Made by a program: the position numbers and the translations under genes. The notes beneath the pieces were generated by a model. It did not search any database, was not told the origin of the DNA, and worked only from the letters and a program-made list of their open reading frames with translations. From the NCBI GenBank assembly GCA_035296325.1, contig DATHBD010000012.1:55469-119468 (forward strand): a DNA stretch of 64,000 nucleotides. Reading direction: 5' to 3'. The stretch comes from DATHBD01 sp035296325. GTDB lineage: Bacteria; Actinomycetota; Actinomycetes; Mycobacteriales; Micromonosporaceae. Positions 8,607 through 16,404 of the stretch are shown here, piece after piece; position 1 is the stretch's first letter; each line of letters opens with the position of its first letter.

Positions 8607-9422
8607 TCAGACCGCGCCCGCGGTCGCCAGTGCCGGAGCGGATCGACCCGGTACGCCGCCGGACCCCCCACGCGGTCCACCACAGTTGTACGACCAGCGT
8701 GCCCGCCACGGCTGCCCCAAAGGCACCCGGAACGCCGTACGGCACAAGCAGCATGGCGAGCAGGAAACAGAACACCGCAAAGCCGACCAGGCCGCGCGTC
8801 ACCCCGGCCAGCGTCCGCACCGCCGCCGCCGCGCCGTGCTGGGCCAGTACGAATCCGGCGACCACGCTCGTCGCGACCGGGAAGGGGGCGAGGATCCCGG
8901 TGACCACCGGCCCCACCGCAGCCGAAAGCCCCGTGATCGTCAGCACCAGGACGGCCGTGGCGGCGGCGCGGCCGGGCAGGTCCCACCACGGCGGGGTCAT
9001 TGCCGTGCCGGCCGTACCGGGGTCACTGTCGAGCCGTGCCACCAGCCGATGCGCTACCCACACCGCGGCCAGCACCACCGCAAATCCCCGAACAGCACCA
9101 ACCTCGAGCTGGGCCAGGGCGATGTCGGCCAGCACAGTCGCCGCCCAGGAGACCGCCAGGGAACCGAGCCAGTTCCAGCGGCGACTCGCGTAGGCGAAGG
9201 ACACCACGAACACCGCCAGCGAGACCAGACCGAGGAGCGACGCCGACGCCGCACGGGCGCCGAACCGTGTCCCGTGATCCAGACGGTGATGAACAGAATC
9301 GGGCCTGCCACGATCGGGAACGCCACCAGAATTCCCGCCAGTCGATCCCCCCACCGCCGACCCGCCAACGTCGACCCGACAACCAGCAGTGGCGCCAACA
9401 GGAGCTTCAGCAACAGCGTCAC
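8587..9422 (-). pseudogene. Frameshifted integral membrane protein
   Basis: Reading on the minus strand from the ATG at 9422, the first 50 residues are a hydrophobic, convincing membrane protein (LAGRRWGDRLAGILVAFPIV). The frame then turns into Arg-rich nonsense. The other frame continues the same protein from about base 9280 with membrane helices to the stop at 8587. Joining the two near 9280-9287 needs a one-base step back, which means one base was lost (or two gained). The intact product would be about 275 residues with eight or so helices and unknown function. A sequencing error is possible. Its 3' end overlaps the LD-carboxypeptidase end by 20 bases, tail to tail. Confidence 0.75.
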
Positions 9423-9457
9423 CCGGACACCGTAGTGGTTGTGGTAGATCTGGATTC

Positions 9458-10309
9458 ATGTTCGTTCGTCTGTTGCAGATCGACGCCTTCGCTGACCAGG
9501 TGTTCCGAGGCAATCCGGCCGCGGTGATGCCCTTGTCGTCCTGGTTGCCCGACCGCGTTCTGCAGGCACTCGCAGCGGAGAACAACGTGTCCGAGACCGC
9601 GTTCTACGTCGACCGGCTACCGCCCGACGTGGAACCCCCGGCCGGCAGCGACGCCGCATACCACCTACGGTGGTTCACCCCCGCGATCGAGGTCGACCTC
9701 TGCGGGCACGCCACCCTGGCGACCGCCGGTCACCTGTTCGACGACGTACATCCCGACGGGCAGCGCCTTTCCTTCTGGACCCGCAGTGGCTGGCTGCATG
9801 TGACCCGGGGACGCCGCAACGGCGAACTCGTCATGGACTTCCCGGCCGAGCCGCTGGAACCCGTCGCCGTCGGCGAGCCGATTTCCTCGGCCGCGCTGGC
9901 CGCGCTCGGGGTGTCCGCCGAGGCGATCATGCGCGCCACCGACCTGGTCTTCGTCCTGGCCGACGAGACCGCGGTCCGTGACGTCACGCCGGACTTCGCC
10001 TCGTTGAGCGGCCTGCCCGTGCGTGGCGTGGTCGTCACGGCCCCGGGCGACGACGACGGCGTGGACTTCGTCTCGCGCTGGTTCGGCGCCCGCGCTGGAG
10101 TCGCCGAGGACCCGGTCACCGGGTCCGCACACAGCCAGATCGCAGGCTACTGGGCACAGCGCCTCGGCCGAGCCCGGTTGACCGCCCGACAGCTGTCAAC
10201 CCGGGGCGGCACGGTCACCTGCGAGGTCGACGGCGACCGGGTCCGGCTCGGCGGAACGTACCGCCGCTACCTCGACGGCACCGTCACCATCCCCGACGAC
10301 CTGCTGTAG
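9458..10309 (+). CDS. PhzF family isomerase/epimerase
   Basis: The 283-residue protein shows the family landmarks: the catalytic Glu46 in NVSETAFY, the CGHAT motif at 82-86 of the first half, and EDPVTGSAHS, the matching motif in the second half. PhzF-type proteins have a duplicated diaminopimelate-epimerase-like fold and isomerise small acids such as dihydro-hydroxyanthranilate. No other phenazine genes are near, so this is most likely a generic family member of unknown substrate. The ATG at 9458 gives the canonical start (FVRLLQIDAFADQVFRGNPA). Confidence 0.85.
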   Translation: MFVRLLQIDAFADQVFRGNPAAVMPLSSWLPDRVLQALAAENNVSETAFYVDRLPPDVEPPAGSDAAYHLRWFTPAIEVDLCGHATLATAGHLFDDVHPDGQRLSFWTRSGWLHVTRGRRNGELVMDFPAEPLEPVAVGEPISSAALAALGVSAEAIMRATDLVFVLADETAVRDVTPDFASLSGLPVRGVVVTAPGDDDGVDFVSRWFGARAGVAEDPVTGSAHSQIAGYWAQRLGRARLTARQLSTRGGTVTCEVDGDRVRLGGTYRRYLDGTVTIPDDLL

Positions 10310-10918
10310 GAGTGCCACGGTCCCCCGAAGCTGTTCAACTACCCACGCCTGCAGCGCTGGGGCGACTCCGCGTTCCGGCATGGCCCTGAGAACGAGGTCC
10401 AGGTCCGCGCCGTGCAGCCGCAGGTGCCGGATCAACGGTCCGTACCGGTCCGGGCGGTCTCGGCCAAGCTCGGAGACCAGCCGCAGCTCAAGGCGTACAG
10501 CGGGCACGACATGCTGACCCACCTTGACGGGTACGTAGTGCTGCCACGGGCCGGGCCCGGCGCACTCCAGCGTGTCGCTGTCGGTGGGCCACTCCACGGT
10601 GCTGATCTCCACGTCGGTCCCGTCGACGTCGAACCGGGCAAAGTACTGCCGCGCATCGGGAAGCCAGGTCGGCGGGATCCGGCAGAGAAAGCCGGAGAGC
10701 GCCGCGGCGAAGCTGTCGACATCACTTCGCCGGGCGACCAGGATGTCTATGTCGCCGGTGGCCAGCGGAACGCCCTGGATCAACGCGGCGGCGGTACCGA
10801 CGAGGCGGTACTCGGGCTCCGGGTTGACCGCGGCGACGCGGTCAAGAACCAGCGAGAGCACGACCTGCAACTGCTCCGAACCGGCCAGCGGTCGCCCTGC
10901 ACTGTGCTCCTTCATCAC
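10196..10918 (-). CDS. Nucleotidyltransferase-fold protein
   Basis: The 240-residue protein has a GT-x13-DxD pattern (Gly41-Thr42 and Asp56/Asp58 in GDIDIL), the metal-binding core of the polymerase-beta-like nucleotidyltransferases. The group includes antibiotic nucleotidyltransferases, MNT/AbiEii antitoxin-type proteins and many uncharacterised members. It is the last gene of a minus-strand series and its ATG overlaps the stop of the upstream kinase gene (ATGA), so the two are translationally coupled. Its last 114 bases overlap the end of the phzF gene on the other strand. The C-terminal 35 or so residues may therefore be a recent read-through extension. Confidence 0.72.
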   Translation of the reverse strand: MMKEHSAGRPLAGSEQLQVVLSLVLDRVAAVNPEPEYRLVGTAAALIQGVPLATGDIDILVARRSDVDSFAAALSGFLCRIPPTWLPDARQYFARFDVDGTDVEISTVEWPTDSDTLECAGPGPWQHYVPVKVGQHVVPAVRLELRLVSELGRDRPDRYGPLIRHLRLHGADLDLVLRAMPERGVAPALQAWVVEQLRGTVALLQQVVGDGDGAVEVAAVRSAEPDPVAVDLAGDRAAPG

Positions 10919-11862
10919 TCAATGGTGCCAGCGCGATCCGCTGGCGACTGTGCGTACTCGGCAAGGATCTGGTCGATCACATATCGGGCGTTCGCCGCCT
11001 TGACCTGGTCGGCGTGCCGAGCGTCGGCATACGTGATGAGGGCTTTCCACAGTGCCCAGCCGCGCCCGCGGGCCCAGGTCGCCGGGTCGACGGACAGCCC
11101 GGTCCGGAACGCCTCGCGGCTCGGGCCGGACAGGAGGGTCCAGGCAATCGCCATGTCGCATGACGGGTCGCCGACGCCCGAGGTGCCGAAGTCGATGACG
11201 GCCGCCAGCGCACCGTCCCGCACCAGGAGGTTCCCCTGAGCGATGTCGCCGTGCAACCAGACCGGTTGGCCGTCCCATGTCGCCCGCAGTGCCGTCTGCC
11301 AGATCTCCAGGGCGGTGGTGCCTGGGATGTCGCCATCAAGCGTTTCGATCGCGTGCCGGGTCTGGCCGTCATATGTCAGCAGCGGCCCGCCGCGGAACCA
11401 GTTGTGCTCTCCGGGTGGCGGCCCGCCGGTGGGATCGACCTGCTGGAGGGCAACGAGGAACGCGGCGAGCGTGGTCGCGAACCGGGTCAGGTCATCAATG
11501 TTGTCGCCGGTTGCGGGTTCCCCGTCGATCCACCGGTAGATCGACCAGGGGTACGGATAGCCTTCGCCCGGTACCCCTTTCGCCACGGGCCGGGGAATGG
11601 GCAGCGGCAGCTGCGGCGCCAGTACCGGCAGCCACCGGTGCTCCTTCTCGACGGCCCGTGCGTACGGGCCGGCGCTGGGCATGCGCACCGACATGCTGGT
11701 ACCGAGGTGGAACGTCACGTTGTCCCACCCGCCGACGGCCACCGCCCGGACCGGAAGGTTCGCCCACCGCGGGAACTGCGCGGCGATCAGTCGCGTGACG
11801 AGCATCGCGTCGATCTGATGACGGTCGGGCACGGGCCCCGCCGCGCTCCGCTCCGGGCTCAC
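10915..11862 (-). CDS. Aminoglycoside phosphotransferase-family kinase
   Basis: The 315-residue protein has the APH/choline-kinase core. The catalytic loop is HGDIAQGN (His204, Asp206, Asn211) and the metal-binding DFGTSGVGDPSCD begins at Asp224. An N-terminal lobe runs to about residue 110 and contains WDNVTFHLG and EKEHRWLPVL. Members phosphorylate antibiotics such as aminoglycosides and macrolides, or small metabolites; the actual substrate is not evident. The GTG start at 11862 overlaps the stop of the truncated ABC gene in GTGA, and the 3' end overlaps the nucleotidyltransferase start, so the three form one coupled unit. The pairing with a nucleotidyltransferase hints at drug modification, as inference only. 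Confidence 0.82.
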   Translation of the reverse strand: MSPERSAAGPVPDRHQIDAMLVTRLIAAQFPRWANLPVRAVAVGGWDNVTFHLGTSMSVRMPSAGPYARAVEKEHRWLPVLAPQLPLPIPRPVAKGVPGEGYPYPWSIYRWIDGEPATGDNIDDLTRFATTLAAFLVALQQVDPTGGPPPGEHNWFRGGPLLTYDGQTRHAIETLDGDIPGTTALEIWQTALRATWDGQPVWLHGDIAQGNLLVRDGALAAVIDFGTSGVGDPSCDMAIAWTLLSGPSREAFRTGLSVDPATWARGRGWALWKALITYADARHADQVKAANARYVIDQILAEYAQSPADRAGTIE

Positions 11863-12260
11863 GCGGCACCGCTGCGAACCCGAGGCTCTGCCCCGACAAC
11901 CGTGCCGAGGAAACCCCCGGACTGGCGCGACCACAGCTCCGCGTAGAGCCCGCGGCGTTCCACCAGCTCCGCGTGAGTGCCCTGCTCGACGATCCAGCCG
12001 GCGTCGAGGACCACGATCCGGTCCAGGTGGGCGATGGTGGAGAGCCGGTGCGCGATCGCGATCACGGTACGGCCGGGTCCGGCGTACCCGATGAGCCAGA
12101 CCTCGATCGCGGCGCACAGCATTGTGGTGATGACCGCGGCGGCTACGACCGGTCGCAGCGGCCGGAACTCGTCCAAGAGGAACCGGCGCACGTCGGCGGC
12201 CGGGGTGCGGTCGTCGACCGCGGGGAAGGGGTCAACAGGGTTTTCGAGCAGGCCGATCAC
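11859..12260 (-). pseudogene. Internally deleted ABC exporter remnant
   Basis: The 133 residues join two distant parts of an ABC exporter in one frame. Residues 1-58 look like the cytoplasmic N-terminus and first membrane helix (RPVVAAAVITTMLCAAIEVWLIGYAG). From about residue 61 the sequence is the end of the ATPase domain: H-loop in TVIAIAHRLSTIAHLDRI, then VVLDAGWIVEQGTHAELV. Everything between is gone: the remaining helices, Walker A, Q-loop, signature and Walker B, roughly 450 residues by family length. It cannot transport anything. Start and stop are intact, and the stop still couples to the kinase gene. Confidence 0.85.
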
Positions 12261-12547
12261 GAAGTGCCTTTCCGGCGGCGGAGACAGACGGGAAGCGAGG
12301 GAAACCGCCGGACGTTCTCATGATCAATCTCCATTCCGCGTCGGCTGTGCGTGGTCCCGCGCGAGCCTAAGCGACAGCCAACCATGCCGCCTGCGATTTA
12401 TGCCGCCCACGATTGACGACCGTCCGCAGACACGTCAGCCAGGCTGGTCCGCACGATTTTCGCGGCGAAGTCCGCCGATCACGGGCCCGGCGCGCGACAA
12501 TCTGGGCAACATCCTCCGGCCCAACCGGTCCTCGCCGAGGTGAACCC
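12261..12547. other. Non-coding divergent region
   Basis: This spacer lies between the ABC remnant, which starts leftward, and the phospholipase gene, which starts rightward. Promoters for both must lie here, but I see no clear hexamer pair, repeat or RNA gene. Confidence 0.5.
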
Positions 12548-13114
12548 ATGCAGCAGACCCGTCGCCTTTCCCTCCTCGCCACCCCGCTCACCGCACTTCT
12601 TCTCGTGTTCGCCCTCGCCTCCCCCGCCGCCGCCGCCACCCTCAATGCGAAGCTCGCCGTGCTCTCCAGCTGGACCCAGCCCACGGCCACGAGCTTCAAC
12701 GCGTGGAATGCCGCCCGGATCGACCAGGCTCGCTGGGCGAGCTACGGCTTCGACTGGAGCACCGACCACTGCTCACTGAGCCCGGATCAACCGCTGGGGT
12801 TCGACTTCCGTACCGCGTGCTGGCATCACGATTTCGGCTACCGCAACTACAAGGCCCTCGGCCGCTTCACCGCGAACCGGGCCCGGGTCGACCGCACGTT
12901 CTACTTCGATATGCGGACCAGCTGCCGGGCGTACACGCCCGTCGTCCGGCCCGCGTGCTACTCCGTCGCGTGGACCTACTACCGGGCGGTGGTGACCTTC
13001 GGCGCGCTCAACGTGCCCGAGGAGAGCCTCAGCCAGGCGGCCACGATGAAGGCGAACGCCCTGGCGACCGCCGCGTCGACCAACCAGTCGACGCTCAGCC
13101 ATCGCGCCGAATAA
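12548..13114 (+). CDS. Secreted prokaryotic phospholipase A2
   Basis: The 188-residue precursor begins with a Sec signal peptide (basic start, hydrophobic run, ASPAAAA near residues 24-30). The mature part carries the bacterial PLA2 signature: Cys75 (DHCS), Cys91 and the HHDFGYRNY catalytic helix with the His-Asp pair at 93-95, plus two further Cys for a second disulfide. These enzymes are Ca-dependent and release the sn-2 fatty acid from phospholipids outside the cell. The ATG at 12548 has GAGGTGA upstream. It is a single gene, closed by a strong hairpin shared with ctaF. Confidence 0.88.
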   Translation: MQQTRRLSLLATPLTALLLVFALASPAAAATLNAKLAVLSSWTQPTATSFNAWNAARIDQARWASYGFDWSTDHCSLSPDQPLGFDFRTACWHHDFGYRNYKALGRFTANRARVDRTFYFDMRTSCRAYTPVVRPACYSVAWTYYRAVVTFGALNVPEESLSQAATMKANALATAASTNQSTLSHRAE

Positions 13115-13121
13115 CCGCCGA

Positions 13122-13170
13122 ACGACATTGGCCCCGGGCTGCTCAGCCGAGCGCCCGGGGCCGATGTCGT
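13122..13170. terminator. Bidirectional hairpin terminator
   Basis: Arms of 18 bases (13122-13139 and 13153-13170), one G-T pair, loop of 13 bases, between the convergent phospholipase and ctaF genes. The stem is extremely GC-rich in the middle and would stop both transcripts. Confidence 0.8.
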
Positions 13171-13178
13171 GCCGCAGT

Positions 13179-13622
13179 TCAGTGCTCGGCGCTGCGGCGG
13201 GAGCCGGTGTAGTACTCGAAGAGCAGCCCTGCCGAGGCCGCCAGCACAGCCGCCACCCCGAGCGCCATCAGCCACGCCATCCACACGGCCGCGCCGTACG
13301 CCGTGACGGCGGCCGCGAGGGCCAGCCCGAACGGCCAGTAGCTGCTGGGGCTGAAGAACCCGATCTCCCCGGCGCCGTCGACGATCTCAGCCTCCGGGCG
13401 GTCCTCCGGGCGCAGGTCGATGCGCCGGGAGACGAACCAGAAGTACCCGCCCATCATCATGGTGAGCAGCGCGGACAGGATCAGCGCCACCGTGCCGACG
13501 AACTCCATGTGGTTGGCGCTGCCGGCGTCACGGCTGTCGAACCAGGTCCACCAGCCGTAAATCGCCGCGATCAACAGCAGGAAAGCGGTCAGGCCGCCGA
13601 AAATCTTCCACTCCGTCTTCAT
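13179..13622 (-). CDS. ctaF: Cytochrome c oxidase subunit IV
   Basis: This 147-residue protein has four predicted membrane helices (about 8-26, 38-58, 91-109 and 113-133) and the actinobacterial subunit IV signature MKTEWKIF at its start. The loop SSYWPFGLALA precedes helix 3. It is a non-catalytic subunit of the aa3 oxidase in the bc1-aa3 supercomplex. The ATG at 13622 lies 13 bases after the ctaC stop, so the two are one operon. The catalytic subunit gene ctaD is not between them, as in M. tuberculosis and unlike Streptomyces as I recall it. Confidence 0.93.
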   Translation of the reverse strand: MKTEWKIFGGLTAFLLLIAAIYGWWTWFDSRDAGSANHMEFVGTVALILSALLTMMMGGYFWFVSRRIDLRPEDRPEAEIVDGAGEIGFFSPSSYWPFGLALAAAVTAYGAAVWMAWLMALGVAAVLAASAGLLFEYYTGSRRSAEH

Positions 13623-13635
13623 GCCACGCCCTCGC

Positions 13636-14538
13636 TCAGCCTGCCGCACGCTGCTGCGCGTCGGTCTGGAACGGCACGGTCCGGATCGCGTACTCCGGCT
13701 CGCCGATACCCTTCAGCGCCTCCGGCGTGCTCTGGCCCTGCTTGCGCAGCTCGATGTACCGGTCGAAACGATCAGCACTGACGGCGCGCACCTCGAAGTT
13801 CATCATGGAGTGGTATGCCCCGCACAACTCGGCGCAGCGCCCGACGTAGGCGCCCTCCTTGACCACGGTGACCTCGAACCGGTTCTCCACGCCCGGGATG
13901 ACGTCACGCTTGAACAGCATGTCCGGCACCCAGAACGAATGCATCACGTCGCGGGAGTGCTCCACGAACCGGACCCGCTTGTTGGTCGGGAGCACCAGCA
14001 CCGGAATGTAGTTGGTGGAGCCGGTGGTCGACACGGGCTGGCCGCCGGGGCCGCGGGCGTTGTCGTCCTGGTAGTTGAACTGCCAGTTCCACTTGAACGC
14101 CAACACCTCGACGGTCACGTCGGGGCGCTCCACCTCGCGGTCCACGTACGTCTGCACGGTCGCGGTGTAGTAGAAGAGCACCGACACGATCAGGAACGGC
14201 GTCAGCGTGTAGAGCATCTCCATGGGGAGGTTGAACCGCGTCTGCAGCGGCATCTCCTCGCTGCGCTTGCGGTAGCGGATCACACACCAGAAGATCAGGC
14301 CCCACACGAAGATGCCGACGACCAGCGCCGCGACCGTGGACGCGATCCACAGGTCGTACATCCGCTTGGACTCTTCGGTGATGCCGTTCTCCGGCCAGCC
14401 GAACCCACGGAACGTCGATCCGATCGAGCAACCGGTGAGCAGCGTCACCAGGCTCGCGGCCACGGCGACGAGGCCCACGGCACGCGTCAACCGGGGCCGA
14501 CGTGGCGCGGACGGTGCGCCCGAACCCCTTGCGACCAC
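13636..14538 (-). CDS. ctaC: Cytochrome c oxidase subunit II (lipoprotein form)
   Basis: The 300-residue subunit carries the CuA centre: C-x3-C-x3-H-x2-M is present as CAELCGAYHSMM, and the upstream His is in DVMHSFW. A lipobox LLTGC at 33-37 marks signal peptidase II cleavage and lipidation of Cys37. Two membrane helices follow, near residues 60-85 and 100-125. The GTG at 14538 is chosen because GGGAGG lies 7 bases before it; an upstream in-frame ATG would add 39 residues and overlap the divergent cysteine desulfurase promoter. The protein accepts electrons from cytochrome c and passes them to heme a in subunit I. Confidence 0.93.
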   Translation of the reverse strand: MVARGSGAPSAPRRPRLTRAVGLVAVAASLVTLLTGCSIGSTFRGFGWPENGITEESKRMYDLWIASTVAALVVGIFVWGLIFWCVIRYRKRSEEMPLQTRFNLPMEMLYTLTPFLIVSVLFYYTATVQTYVDREVERPDVTVEVLAFKWNWQFNYQDDNARGPGGQPVSTTGSTNYIPVLVLPTNKRVRFVEHSRDVMHSFWVPDMLFKRDVIPGVENRFEVTVVKEGAYVGRCAELCGAYHSMMNFEVRAVSADRFDRYIELRKQGQSTPEALKGIGEPEYAIRTVPFQTDAQQRAAG

Positions 14539-14653
14539 AGCTCTGCCTCCCTCGCAGCGCCCCGACGGAGCCGATCCGGCACCCCCGGCGACAAAGGCCT
14601 CCGACAGGCGCAGAGTACTCGACCGGGCGCGTCGCGGCCGGCTCGGGGTCGCC

Positions 14654-15802
14654 ATGTCCGACGGGTACTACGGTTGCCGGGTGGGCGCCTACCTCGATTC
14701 CGCGACCGCCTCGCCGCTGCACCCGGTGGCGCGGCAGGCGCTGCTGGCGGCGCTCGACGACGGTTGGGCCGATCCGGGCCGGCTCTACACGCGGTCCCGC
14801 CGGGCCCGGCAACTCGCCGACGCCGCGCGCGGTGCGGTCGCGGAGGCTCTGGGGGTCCGCGACGACGAGGTCAGTTTTCCGGCCAGCGGTTCCGACGCGG
14901 TGTACCGGGCGATCGCCGGCACGCTCGCCGGACGCGGCGGGTCCGGTGGGCCGGGGCGACCCGGCGGCCGCGTGGTCCACTCGGCGGTGGAGCACTCCGC
15001 CGTGCTGCGCGCTGCCGCCCTCGGCCCGGCACAGGCGGTCGCGGTGGACCGGCTCGGCCGGGTGGACCTCGACGCGTTCGCCGCCGCGGTACGCGCTCCG
15101 GACGTCACCGTGGCCGCGCTGCAGAGCGCCAACCACGAGGTGGGCACGGTCCAGCCGGTGGCCGCGGCGGCCGAACTCGCCGCTGAGGCTGGCGTGCCGT
15201 TGCTGGTGGACGCGGCGCAGTCGGTCGGCCGGATGGCCGTGCCGCCCGGCTGGGCACTGCTCACCGCGAGTGCCCGCAAGTGGGGCGGGCCGCCCGGCGT
15301 CGGCGTGCTCGTCGTCCGCAAGGGCACCCGCTACCTGGACCCGGAGCCGCAGGCCGGCCCGGTCAGCCTGCCGGCCGTGGTGGCGGCCGCGGCGTCGCTG
15401 CGGGCTGTGCTGGCCGACGCCGCCGCCGAGGCGGTACGCCTGCGCCGGCTGGTGGCGCGCCTACGGGACACCGTTGCCGCCACCGTGCCCGACGTCGAGG
15501 TGGTGGGCGACGCCGACGACCGGCTCCCGCACCTGGTGACGTTCTCCTGCCTGTACGTCGACGGGGAGGCGCTGGTGCATGCGCTCGACCGGCACGGGTA
15601 CGCCGTCTCGTCCGGATCGGCGTGCACCGCCGACACCCTGCGCCCCTCGCATGTGCTGGCCGCGATGGGGGTCCTGACCCACGGCAACGTGCGGGTGTCG
15701 CTGCATTCCGGCGTCACCGAGGCCGACGTGGACGACTTCCTCGCGGTCCTCCCGGGCGTGGTCGCGCAACTTCGTGCGGAGGCCGGGGTGGCCGGGCTGT
15801 GA
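14654..15802 (+). CDS. Cysteine desulfurase (class V aminotransferase)
   Basis: This is a PLP enzyme of the NifS/IscS type that removes sulfur from cysteine as a persulfide. Visible residues include His114 in AVEHSAV, Asp187 in LLVDAAQS, the PLP lysine Lys209 in SARKWGG, and the persulfide Cys324 in SGSACTAD. Length is 382 residues from the ATG at 14654; a GTG nine codons later is an alternative start with no better ribosome site. The next gene, a TusA-like sulfur carrier, overlaps the stop by GTGA. The pair most likely forms a desulfurase-carrier relay feeding thio-modification or Fe-S assembly. It is transcribed away from ctaC. Confidence 0.88.
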   Translation: MSDGYYGCRVGAYLDSATASPLHPVARQALLAALDDGWADPGRLYTRSRRARQLADAARGAVAEALGVRDDEVSFPASGSDAVYRAIAGTLAGRGGSGGPGRPGGRVVHSAVEHSAVLRAAALGPAQAVAVDRLGRVDLDAFAAAVRAPDVTVAALQSANHEVGTVQPVAAAAELAAEAGVPLLVDAAQSVGRMAVPPGWALLTASARKWGGPPGVGVLVVRKGTRYLDPEPQAGPVSLPAVVAAAASLRAVLADAAAEAVRLRRLVARLRDTVAATVPDVEVVGDADDRLPHLVTFSCLYVDGEALVHALDRHGYAVSSGSACTADTLRPSHVLAAMGVLTHGNVRVSLHSGVTEADVDDFLAVLPGVVAQLRAEAGVAGL

Positions 15803-16044
15803 CCGCCCCGGTGCCGGTCGAGGTGCTCGACTGCCGGGGCCAGCGCTGCCCGCTGCCGGTGATCGCGCTGGCCCGCCGCCTACCGGAACTGCCGGTCGGG
15901 TCGGTGCTGCGGGTGCTCGCCGACGACCCGGCCGCCGCGATCGACGTTCCTGCCTGGTGCCGGATGCGCGGACAGGACTACCTGGGCGCCGGCACCGTGG
16001 AGGGTGCGCCGTCGTACGACATCCGCCGCACCGTCGACCGATGA
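15799..16044 (+). CDS. TusA/SirA-family sulfur carrier
   Basis: This small 81-residue protein carries the family motif CPxP as CPLP at 17-20 within DCRGQRCPLPV. Cys17 would take a persulfide sulfur from the desulfurase encoded just upstream. The GTG start overlaps that gene's TGA (GTGA), showing translational coupling. The C-terminal half keeps the beta-alpha-beta fold with DDPAAAIDVPAWCRMRG. Which acceptor receives the sulfur, for example tRNA thiolation or Fe-S assembly, cannot be told here. Confidence 0.87.
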   Translation: MTAPVPVEVLDCRGQRCPLPVIALARRLPELPVGSVLRVLADDPAAAIDVPAWCRMRGQDYLGAGTVEGAPSYDIRRTVDR

Positions 16045-16404
16045 CTTTCCGCCAGCCGGCGGGCCACCGCCGGCCCGCAGTTCGCCTTCACCGAGTGGCC
16101 CGCGGCACCGTCGGCGGGCCGAACCGACCGCGCGCCGGCAACGCGGCCCGCACGCGGCATCGCTGCGCTCGGTTCCGTTCCCCTTCGGGTCCTTTAGACC
16201 TGCTAGCGGCGCTGATAGCAGGTCTAAAGGACCCGAAGGGACCATGGACCCGGCCGGCGGGTGCAGTCGGCGGACCGTGACGCCGGTGGGCCGTCGGGCG
16301 GGTGCCGGTGTGGAGCGGCGACCCGCGCGGCCGGGCCGCGCGTGGCGTGTCGCGCGTGGCGTGTCGCACCAGGGACGGGCGCGATCAGCCGGCTGCGTAG
16401 GTCG
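16045..16404. other. Non-coding stretch between convergent genes
   Basis: This 360-base stretch separates the tusA-like gene and the adenosine kinase gene, which converge on it. It contains a very long inverted repeat (16181-16240, listed separately) and a perfect 14-base tandem duplication (16338-16351 and 16352-16365). I see no convincing coding frame. Confidence 0.7.
16181..16240. terminator. 25-bp perfect inverted repeat, bidirectional terminator
   Basis: Arms 16181-16205 and 16216-16240 are exact reverse complements of 25 bases with a 10-base loop. The stem includes a relatively AT-rich CTTTAGACC segment. Its place between two convergent genes suits a terminator. Its length and perfection also resemble dispersed intergenic palindromes of actinomycetes, so it may be one copy of a repeat family. 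Confidence 0.8.

Noticed and set aside
9458..10309. Part of a phenazine cluster because of PhzF
   Set aside because: No other phz genes are near, and PhzF-like proteins are common without phenazines.
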